64,000 nt of DNA from Rhizomys pruinosus (taxonomy: Eukaryota > Chordata > Mammalia > Rodentia > Spalacidae): the NCBI GenBank assembly GCA_009823505.1, contig VZQC01006264.1:292019-356018 (forward strand). Direction: 5' to 3'. Both the position numbers and the translations under genes were made by a program. Of this stretch, positions 1-64,000 are shown piece after piece. The number at the start of each line of letters is the position of its first letter. Position 1 is the stretch's first letter. The notes below the pieces were generated by a model that was not told the DNA's origin, made no database searches, and saw only the letters and a list, made by a program, of their open reading frames with translations.

Positions 1-150
1 CAATGGCAGCCTAACAACCATCTTACTCTCAGTTCCAGGACTCAACTGCCTCTTCTGGACTTGGTGAGAACATTGGAACAGTACCGTCAGGTGCACTTTA
101 TGTGCAAGAGGCAAAACACATGAATACACATAAAATAAATTAAAAAAAGG
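1..150 (+). repeat. Old B3-like SINE 3' part
   Basis: Recognisable from the SINE middle (ggcagc, cagttccagg, cctcttctgg) and the tail (aatacacataaaataaatt). Diverged, and cut by the window edge. Confidence 0.55.
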
Positions 151-730
151 GGTGGAGATAGTTTTCCCAACAGTAATTTGCTAGCATATTCAAGACCACT
201 GAGTGTACACCACTAAATTGGGGGTGGCAGGGGGGTGATCTCAAATTATATTAAAGTAAAATATAAAAAAAACAATTACAGGGCTTGGCAAGATGGTAAG
301 ATGATAAAGGCTGCTACACAAACTCAGAAAGCAAGAATCCAATCCCTGGAAAAATGGATCCAACTCTACAAAGACCCATCCACAACTATGCACCATAGCA
401 ATGTATACTATACCATACTTTGATTGCACAAAAATCAATGTAAGCACATAACCAGAATAAAAACAGTAAGCTGTACTGCTCGAGGTGAAAGGCATAGCCT
501 ACTTCCTCCATCCCATAACATTCAATATATCCTTGTTTTCTACCACTAATAAACTAAAAAACAAAAGAAGAGGAGGCATATTTTCACTTCGTATTAAGTC
601 CATTTAGAACAGGTTGAGCATAATTTGGCTCTATGGTGTATCCCACCTGGAAACACATATTCCTGAAGAGAAATAATTTTATTTTTTTATGATGTAATTG
701 AATGTTACGTCTCAATTGTAAGGCTTGCTA
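151..730. other. Intronic sequence with no recognised feature
   Basis: AT-rich. The short open frames at 235-495 have no family resemblance and no splice context. A faint tRNA-SINE likeness occurs near 285-330 (ggcttggcaagatggtaag). Confidence 0.5.
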
Positions 731-734
731 GCAA

Positions 735-927
735 TCCAGTTGTCGTGACAACTGCCTCGAGAGGGTTACCAAGAAAGGGGTGTCCAGATTCACCGGAATC
801 TGGAGTTAAAGACGGTTTCTCAGCTGCCATGGGGGTGCTGGGAAATCGAACCCGGGTTTCCCTGAAAAGAGCAGGGTCATGGCCAACTCTTAACCACTAA
901 GGGGAATCACTCTCTCAGCCCCTGAAA
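735..927 (-). repeat. B2 SINE, heavily corrupted
   Basis: The antisense B2 head is readable (gaacccgggt, ctcttaaccacta), but extra and missing bases occur every few positions, more than age alone would give a young B2. Confidence 0.65.
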
Positions 928-1055
928 ACTAATATCTTAAAGGCTATCTAGTGGTTTGTGATGACAAAATATTTTCTGAAATAAAATCTTGATAAGTGGA
1001 ACCAAGAAGGTAGAAGGGAACCTGATAATGCCGTCCAAAATTGATTTGAGTCACC

Positions 1056-1245
1056 GACGTCAAGGCTAGTCGTCCGTGGCGCACCCCGCTTTAATCCTAG
1101 CGACTTGGGAGGCAGAGGCAAGTGGATATTTGTGAAGTTCAAGGCCAGCCTGCGGTCTACAGAGTGAGTTCCAGGGACAGCTGGGGTTACAGGGAGACCC
1201 TGTCTCAAAAAGCCGACAAAGAAAATAAAAAAAAAAAAACAAAAA
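1056..1245 (+). repeat. B1 SINE with indel noise
   Basis: The B1 body is interrupted by single-base insertions (tttgtgaagttc, cctgcggtct). A probable target-site duplication of about 13 bp resembling aaattgattgtcac flanks it. Confidence 0.75.
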
Positions 1246-1424
1246 TTGATTGTCACTCTTAATAGCTCTGTGTAGCCTAGCAACCTAGAGCTCCTAGCAG
1301 GCCCACTGTTGTAATAGCTGCTTCCTCCATTTAGTAAGCAATCAAAGCAAGCTGAAACTTAGGTTCTCAGAAGTCTGCTATCCTTATGACTGCAACTCCA
1401 TTTAAACTATCGGAATTGGAGGTG

Positions 1425-1690
1425 GGCTGGAGAGATGGCCTGCGGTTAAAGAGCGCCGATCCGCTCTTGACAGAGGACCGGGTTCGATCCCCAGGCACCC
1501 ACCATGGCGGCTGAAAACCTGTCTGAAACTACAATTCCAGGAGAAACTCCAGCTCCAGGGGAATCCAAGACCCTCTTCTGACCCTCCGCGGCGGTTGCAC
1601 GACACGGGTGCACAGACCTACATTGCAGACAGTACTGTATTGAATACACACTTACAGACAATATAATAAAAACAAAAAAAATTTAAAAAA
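1425..1690 (+). repeat. B2 SINE, indel-rich, with the 17-nt duplication
   Basis: The head gggctggagagatggcctg and B box ggttcgatcccc are present. Inserted bases (caggcaccc, accatggcgg) mark it as noisy consensus. Both 17-nt units (aattccagg and agctccagg) are recognisable. Confidence 0.8.
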
Positions 1691-1729
1691 AAAATAAACA
1701 AAAAAGAATAAAAATAATATCGATATTTG

Positions 1730-1900
1730 GCACAGGTGGGTGGCACCACGCCTTTACATCCTAAGCACTTGGGAGGTCTCGCAGGAAGGCAGGCGGAATA
1801 TTTGTGAGTTCATAGGGCCAAGCCTCTGGTCTATAGAGCGAGTTCCAGGGAAGCTGGTGCATAACAAGGAAGAGCTCCTGTTCTCAACAAAGCTCCCCTT
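1730..1900 (+). repeat. B1 SINE, strongly corrupted
   Basis: The order of B1 motifs is kept (cacgcctttac, cacttgggaggtc, gtgagttc, gttccagggaagctgg), with frequent indels. Confidence 0.6.
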
Positions 1901-1949
1901 TCCTTACATAAAAATCAGAGTTTAGTGGAGTGATGCACATTGGAAAGAA

Positions 1950-3430
1950 ACAACAACACATAAAAGACTGCATCAAAGAACTGATTGAAAACAGTGAATC
2001 TAGTGAGGTGGGAGGGTTGAGAGGGGGTACCGGGTCTTATTTACAGTTAATGTAGTTTAATTGATGTGAGTTCAACAGGTCATCCAATTATGCCCAAACT
2101 TATGTCTACATATACTGTTTCTTTTATTTTGGAACTTAGTAAAAAGTAAAACTGTCTCATTAAACAACATAGTTTAAAAGGTTTTAATAAAAACGGTAAT
2201 AAATTTAAGCTAATTGGAAATATAAATTCATTGTCATTTTGTTTTATTATCATTTGTATCACACACAACTTTGGGGTAAATTACAAATGTTTTCTATCAA
2301 TTTTTTGGTTGTATCTGTACTCTTGTAACATTTTCTCTTTTACACTGTAGGATAATTTAACTAAAGGATTAAGTCTGCTTCCCAAATAAACAATATACAG
2401 TCAATGATAAAACAGACTTGGGTAAATTTAATGAAAATGTACACCGTTGATTCCTGCCTACTATGGTATGTATAGGTTTGTGTTAACTATCGATTACTCG
2501 CATCGCTTTTTTGAGATCCATGGGTAAAAAATAAAAACCTAAGAATAAATAAAGGGGGATACAGTTAGGTAATGTTTAAACCTTTTATCAACTCTTTCAA
2601 TTTAATATATGATATATATATATGGGGATTAACACCGTTCTTGCAACTGTTACGCACAGGTATACACATCCAGGGTTTATTTATTTGAAGATGTGGAGTT
2701 AAGCATTTGCCATTGTGGGTGTACCAAGAAATAGCAGAAGAAAAGTTGGCCCATCTAAAACATCGATTCAAAAAGGAAAACAAAAGCCTTCAGACTGGCT
2801 TTATAAAACTAGGCATCTAAACATATCTCTCTGTGAATCCTATTTGTAACAACTCTGGCCTATAAATGGTGTTCCTAATGAACTTTACCTTGTAGACACC
2901 AGGTGCGCTGACAGGAACGTTTTAAAAAATACTCGAAGGAGACTACTTACCGAACTCCTTTTCATTAGAAAAAAAAAGTAACAACATGATGGCAATAGAA
3001 GTCATTCCCGTAACTGAATTAGAGCACTTGCACTGTTATGAGAGGTTAATCATGCGTTATACACTTGGTATATACGCTGACCTTACTTTATTATGACACT
3101 GCATACTTGGATAAGACCATATAGAACTGTTGAAGTGTTAGGGATAACATTTCACTACCAACGCCTAAATAGAAAGGATAAGCCTATATTCAGTAGACCA
3201 ATAAATAGTATAAGCATCAATGTTACAGGGAGTGGTGTGTTAATAATAATGAATAATTGTAAAAAATATATAGTAAGATACGCGTAAATTGATATATTAA
3301 GTCCATTAGATGGAAATACTATATATTGATATATATACACAACACCAAATAAGTCTATATAGCCCTTTTTTAAAATATGTCTTTTATAAAGCTGTGTAAT
3401 TAAGCAAATATACTTCCACATACAGAAGGC
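1950..3430. other. Unique AT-rich intron, no feature recognised
   Basis: 1.5 kb without a SINE. It contains short AT dinucleotide tracts near 2605-2625 and 3320-3340. No exon-like frame with splice sites, and no PRPF6 similarity. Confidence 0.6.
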
Positions 3431-3479
3431 TCTAGAGTCATCAGCACATGGATTTAATTTGTTCTAAGTGAGTATATTG

Positions 3480-3645
3480 GGTCGGGCTAGAAGGAGTGCT
3501 AAGCCCCCCAAAAACAGGTAAAGAGGGCTGGCAGTTGTCGCGCTGAGTCTCAATGTATGGAGAACCCATTTCAAGGCCAGCCTGATCTACTAAGTAAGAG
3601 AAGGCGGCAAGGGTCCCTGCTGTGAAAGTTCGCAAAACCTAACTA
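3480..3645 (+). repeat. Possible degraded B1
   Basis: Only caaggccagcctgatctac and a few neighbouring motifs are legible; the 5' part is unreadable. Confidence 0.4.
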
Positions 3646-3649
3646 AGCA

Positions 3650-4246
3650 TGGGAAAAAGATGCTAGCTCCCTGAGAAGAAGGCCTAACCAGCTTGCAAGT
3701 TGGTACAGATATCGGGTCTCATACGAGAGGAACACTGTCAGAGAAGGGTTACCCCAGAGGCCACTAACCTCAATAAAGCAGCAAACAATAGCGTCTCCTT
3801 GAGTCAAGCCAAAGACTAGCACATCCTTGCAGCATCATAGCATACCACATATATCACCCTGAGCTTGAAAAAATAACTGTGCATGAAATAACAAAAGTGG
3901 CAGCCCATGTTATCTGTATATTCCTCAATCTAAATTGGGGCTATCTAGCTATCTCCATTCAACACTTTGGAGGAAATAAAAAATATCATTGCCATGAAAT
4001 GCCAAGCTATAACAGTCCTTAAAATATATGTGGTTAAGGAGAGAATTGTCTAAATAAAGTCCAATGTTTTAAAAGATCCTTATGTCATCTTTACACGAAA
4101 AAGAAACATATAAATGTTTCACTCGATTTATTACCATACTACCATCACTATCTGTGTCCTATACCACGTACTACCATTAATAATTAACGTAACTGTTTTA
4201 AGAATGCCTGTATATCTAATTGCTTTATGCTTCATTAGTAGGATGT
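3650..4246. other. Intron with no recognised feature
   Basis: No coding signature and no repeat I recognise. Confidence 0.5.
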
Positions 4247-4261
4247 AAAAAGTTATTCTTG

Positions 4262-4485
4262 GGCCTAGAGAGATAGCCTAGCGGTTAAGAGTACCGACTG
4301 CTCCTTGCAGAGGATCTGGGTTCGAATCCCAGCACCCACAAGCAGCTAAGAACCGTCTGTAACTCCAATTCTAGGAGAACTCCAGTTTCCAGGATCCGAC
4401 ACCCTCTTCTGAACCTCCACGGCATTGCACGACCATGGGTCCCAACTTACATGCAGACGGTAGACTCATCACATACAAAAAAAAA
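4262..4485 (+). repeat. B2 SINE, moderately noisy
   Basis: Flanked by aaaaagttattc on both sides (4247-4258 and 4486-4497). Carries the two-unit 17-nt version. Confidence 0.85.
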
Positions 4486-4857
4486 AAGTTATTCCTAGAT
4501 AAATTGCCAACCCATGAAAAGAAAACAGCCAGAACTGACAGAGTCCAAGACAACATCTCCAGCAGAAGAGCTAGACTGTTTTGCTTCTCGCCAACTGTGC
4601 CTTTTCTAAAGCTAGGGAACAACCTGCAGAGCAGGTTAGAATGTAAGGGCTGCAATTGGGATGAATTGTGAAAATACAATGCTTGGTATATACAAGCCCT
4701 TCCAACTGGACAAACATGGGACCTCGGGCTGTATCAGTTCACGTGGTTTTCACCGACACGAATGAGAGAGCTATTATTCATTACTTATACCTTTATTATG
4801 TAAAAATAAAATAGAAATAAAAATAGTGAAAAAATATAAAATACAGAGTAATCAGAG

Positions 4858-5175
4858 CCAAGTGTGTTGTATGCTCCTGTAATCCCAAAGTACTAACGCA
4901 GGATCTCTAGTCCCAGGGAAGCTTAGACCACAAAGTAAGACTCTATAGGGAGGCATGCATAGAAGGCTCTGCGGTTAACGAGGCACCGACATTCTTGACC
5001 AAGGGACCTGGAGTCGATTCCGCGAAGCACCCCCTGGCAGCTACCAGAAACGTGTATTTAATACTCCGTTTCCAGGGGGACCCGCCACACCCACTTTTGA
5101 CGCTCTGCAGCAATGCACAACACGGGTGCACCAATCTACATTCTGCGAGACAGTACATCTCAATACACATATCAA
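4858..5175 (+). repeat. B1 remnant followed by a corrupted B2
   Basis: 4858-4945 has B1 motifs (tgctcctgtaatccc). From 4955 a B2 follows with its head truncated and many indels (gcggttaacgaggcaccg, ctggagtcgattccgcg). Confidence 0.6.
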
Positions 5176-5189
5176 AAAAACAAATAGGG

Positions 5190-5470
5190 AGGGCTGGAGA
5201 GATAGCCTAGCGGTTTAAGAGCCACCGACGCTCTTGCCAGAGGACCCTGGGTTGTTTTCAAATCCCCAGCACCTACATGCCGGCTAAGAACCGTCCTTTT
5301 AACTCCAATTCCGGAGAACTCCACGGTTCCAGGGAATCCGAGACCCTCTTCTGACCTCCGCGGCATTGCCACGACACGGGTGCACAGCCTGCATGGCACG
5401 AACAATACATTCATACACATACAAAAATAAAAAAAAAAAAAATTTNAAAAAAAAAAAAAAACAAATAAAA
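5190..5470 (+). repeat. B2 SINE, noisy, with an ambiguous base at 5446
   Basis: The B2 body contains an insertion in the B box region (gggttgttttcaaatcccc). The A-rich tail contains the N. Exon J lies 145 bp to the right and is perfectly clean. Confidence 0.8.
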
Positions 5471-5563
5471 TAAATAAAATAGTAAAAATAGAGTAAGTGT
5501 ATCAGATTTTTAAGGAGATGGGAGAAGAGAAGGTAAATAGGGGAAAGACTTATAATTCGCCTA

Positions 5564-61230
<55,667 letters not shown>

Positions 61231-61394
61231 CTAAGAACCAAACAGCACATTAAAAAAGGTCAGCTTTCCCACCAACACAGAAAGCATATCCAGTTATTCG
61301 TTAGACAAACCCAAAATGAGGGCTACTCTATATAGCAACTGGTCAGTATAAGTACCATGGACATAAAAGACAGGGTAGCTATGCCAGCCAAGAG

Positions 61395-61745
61395 AAACTA
61401 GGCACCTTAATTTCTGTTGCTCTGATAAAATACCCAAACCAAAAAGCAATTTAGGGAGAAAATTTGACTTAGAATTCCAGGTTATAACAGTTCACTACAG
61501 GAAATCAAAGAGGCAGAAACTGGAGACAGCTAGTCACATCGCTAGAGAATGCATCCTTAATTTGCTTGCCTTCTGCTAAGCTCACTTTCTTCACTCTTGT
61601 ATAATTCAAGGTCTCGCCCATGAAATGGTGCCACCCACCAATAGAGTTGGTCTTACCACTTCAATTAAAAATCAAGACAATTCCTGCCAGACATGCCCAA
61701 CAGACCACCCTGATCTAGGCAATTCCTATATTTAGGCTCAAAGGA
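61395..61745 (-). repeat. Rodent interspersed repeat (same family as 57970, opposite strand), diverged
   Basis: tttctgttgctctgataaaatac ... aatggtgccacccaccaat matches the end and middle of the repeat at 44.4, 46.2 and 58 kb in reverse complement. Confidence 0.55.
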
Positions 61746-61764
61746 ACCCAAAGTCGAGCCAAGT

Positions 61765-62145
61765 TTAATTTCCAACACCCCTATCAGATGGCCCACAACC
61801 ACCAGTAACTTCAGGGAACTGATGCCTCTGGCCTCTATAGACACCCGCACATGTGTGCATACATATACACACACACAAACACATACACACAATTAAAAGT
61901 AAAATAAATCTTTTTTTGGCCTTTTTGAGACAGGATGTCCCTGTACCCCCTGCTGGCCTGGAACTCTTTATGTAGACCAGGCTGGCCTTGAATTCAGAGA
62001 GATCCGCCTACCTCTGCCTCCCAAGTGCTGGGATTAAAGGTGTGTGCCACCACTCCTGGCAAGAGCACTTGTTCTTACAGAGCACCAGGTTCAGGTGCCT
62101 GGAATCATACTTCTGTCGCCCTCTTCTGATCTCTGCAGACACTGA
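61765..62145. repeat. B3-like tail (+), B1 (- 61913-62060) and a B2-like remnant (+)
   Basis: B3 end with a CA-rich tract (61860-61890). B1 antisense, complete. Then aagagcacttgttcttac ... gccctcttctgatctctg. Confidence 0.75.
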
Positions 62146-62189
62146 ATACAATTGATGCATATATATATATATATATGCATCAATTGTAT
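62146..62189. repeat. 44-bp perfect palindrome with AT core
   Basis: The left arm atacaattgatgcat is followed by (AT)7 and the exact complement of the arm. More AT units follow to 62200. Confidence 0.95.
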
Positions 62190-62242
62190 ATATATATATA
62201 CAGAAGGCAAAAACACTCAGAACATAAAAAAATAGAAACACA

Positions 62243-62410
62243 CCTGGTGCCTAGTGGCACACGCCTTGAATCCCAGCACTTGGATGCAGAGGCAGGTGGA
62301 TCTCTGAGTTCAAGACCAGCCTGGTCTACATAGTGAGTTCCAGGCCAGCTGGGCTATAGGGAGACCCTGTCTCAAAAAGACAAAAACAAAAACAAAAACA
62401 AACAAACAAA
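62243..62410 (+). repeat. B1 SINE with (AAAAC)n tail
   Basis: cacctggtgcctagtggcac head; tail 62380-62415. Confidence 0.85.
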
Positions 62411-62509
62411 CAAAAATAACCAACCCCCACACCTTAACACAAAAGACAGATACTACCTCAGGGTGAAAGAAGAGAAAAAGGTGTTCTAAGGAAATGGACC
62501 CAGGAAACA

Positions 62510-63740
62510 AGCAGGTGTTGGTGTTCTAATATCTCACAAAACAGACTTCAAAACAAAACTAGGGAAAAAAGATATGATAGTCACTTCATAGCGATTAAGG
62601 GAACAATTCATCAAGAGGACATTATGATTTTTAACAGATATGCTCTGAATACAGGTGCACCCAATTTCATAAAACAAACACCACTAAATGTAAAGCCATA
62701 GATTAACCCTAGCACAATAGCAGTGGGTGACTTCAATACTCATCTTACCAACTGTAGGTCTCAACAGAGAAATATTCAAATTAAATGACATAGATCTAAC
62801 AGTTATTTACAGAACACTCCATCTAAACACTGTAGAATACATATTTTTCTGAAGAGCCTATGGAATGTTCTCTGAAGTAGACCTTATTAGGGCACAAAGG
62901 AAGTTTCAAAAAATATACAGGAGAAGTTAATTCATTGTATTCACTCCATCTAATCACAATGAAATAAGACTTTCCAATGCTGGGTGTGGTGGCCCATACC
63001 TTTAATCCCAGTACTAGAGAAGCAGAAGAATGCAGATTTTTGTGAGTTAAAGCCAGCCTGGTCTTCATAGAGAGTTCCAGGCCATTTGGGGGTACGGGGA
63101 GACTGAGTCTTTAAAAGACCAAAAAACAGGGCTGGAGAGATGGCCTAGCACCGACTGCTCTTGCAGACGATCAGGGTTCGATCCCCAGCACCCACATGGC
63201 AGCTGAGAACCGTCTTTAACTCCAGTTCCAGGGGAATCTGACACCCTCTTCTGACTTCCGAGGCATTGCACGACACAGGTGCACAAACCTACATGCAGAT
63301 AGTACATTCATACACATACAAAAATAAATAAAATTAAAAAAAAAGGGGGGGGGCTGGAGAGATGGCCTAGCGGTTAAGAGCACTGATTGCTCCTGCAGAG
63401 GACCCAGGTTCGATCTCCAGCACCCACATGGCGGCTGAGAACCGTCTTTAACTCCAGTTCCAGGGGAATCTGACACCCTCTTCTCACCTCCGCGGCATTG
63501 CATGACACAGGTGCACAAACCTACATGCAGACAGTACATTCATACACATACAAAAAAAAAAAAAAACCCAAAACCAAAAACAAAACAACAACAAAAACTA
63601 AATCAGCAGAAAGAGAAAGCTTAACACACCACTGAATGAAGAATGGGTCCTTGAAGAAATCAAGAAGGAAATGAAAAATTCCTAGACTCAAAAATGAAAA
63701 CACAACATACCAAAATCTATACAATACAAATTAAAGCAGT
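62510..63740 (+). mobile_element. Ancient L1 ORF2 remnant, interrupted by B1 and two B2s
   Basis: In conceptual translation, endonuclease-like motifs are readable (ALNTGAPNFIKQT, then VGDFNTHLTN) between stops. It pauses at 62979 for a B1 and two B2s and may continue at 63600-63740 (LNEEWVLEEIKKEMK). It differs strongly from the younger L1 at 48-55 kb; HAL1 is an alternative family. Confidence 0.6.
62980..63565 (+). repeat. B1 (62980-63118) and B2 doublet (63127-63344, 63350-63565)
   Basis: The first B2 lacks about 14 bp of the A box region (cctagcaccgactg). The second begins right after a G run in the first one's tail. Both have one 17-nt unit. Confidence 0.92.
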
Positions 63741-63757
63741 CTTAAGATGGGAGTTTA

Positions 63758-64000
63758 GAGGCTGGAGAGATAGCCTAGTGGTTAAGACCACTGACTGCTC
63801 TCGCAGAGGACCCGGGTTCGATCCCCAGCATCCACATGGCGGCTAAGAACCGTCTGTAACTCCAATTCCAGGAGAACTCCAGTTCCAGGGGAATCCGAGA
63901 CCCTCTTCTGACCTCCGCGGCATTGCACGACACGGGTGCACAGACCTGCATGCAAACAGTACATTCATACACATACAAAAATAAATAAATAATAAAAAAA
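63758..64000 (+). repeat. B2 SINE reaching the window edge
   Basis: Two 17-nt units; intact B box; tail continues past the edge. Confidence 0.95.

Overview
This window is a mammalian nuclear locus from a rodent. It is packed with rodent-specific SINEs: B1 (7SL-derived), B2/B3 (tRNA-derived), ID and ID-B1 composites. The B1 copies lack the extra internal segment I recall as typical of hamster/vole/Peromyscus B1, and the B2 copies carry a 17-nt duplication I do not recall from mouse or rat. A myodont rodent outside the mouse/rat and cricetid groups (for example a spalacid or dipodid) is my best guess, at low confidence.

Only one protein-coding gene is supported: PRPF6, the U5/tri-snRNP bridging splicing factor (yeast Prp6), on the minus strand. 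Ten clean coding exons with consensus splice sites run from 61,230 down to 5,615. They splice in frame and match human PRPF6 residues about 81 to 549 of about 941 (human sequence recalled, not searched). The 5' exons lie beyond the right edge and the 3' exons beyond the left edge. Everything else is intronic and mostly repeats.

Layout, left to right: 1-5,500 is noisy, repeat-rich intron with damaged-looking SINEs. 5,615-14,386 holds three HAT-repeat exons. 14,400-23,100 is intron with SINEs and an L1 3' end. 23,120-33,155 holds three exons. 33,362-43,522 is a second, direct copy of that same 10 kb, including the three exons. 43,500-48,500 is intronic SINEs and an unnamed rodent repeat. 48,560-55,140 is a decayed antisense L1 with a full-length ORF2 region, interrupted by many SINEs. 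55,866-61,230 holds the four N-terminal exons. 61,400-64,000 is intron with an ancient L1 remnant.

The most important observation is the 10-kb duplication. The second copy alternates between stretches identical to the first and stretches full of small indels. The noisy stretches coincide with SINEs, as expected if polishing failed in repeats. Even a clean copy would put PRPF6 out of frame, since the duplicated exons total 415 nt. A false duplication in an incompletely polished long-read assembly is the best explanation. I found no new operon-like or defence-type system. The genuine biological novelties are at repeat level: a B2-B1 chimeric SINE found at two loci, a 17-nt duplication that splits B2 into two subfamilies, B2 doublets sharing a target site, a target-site duplication around a bare poly(A), and very short L1 3'-end insertions.
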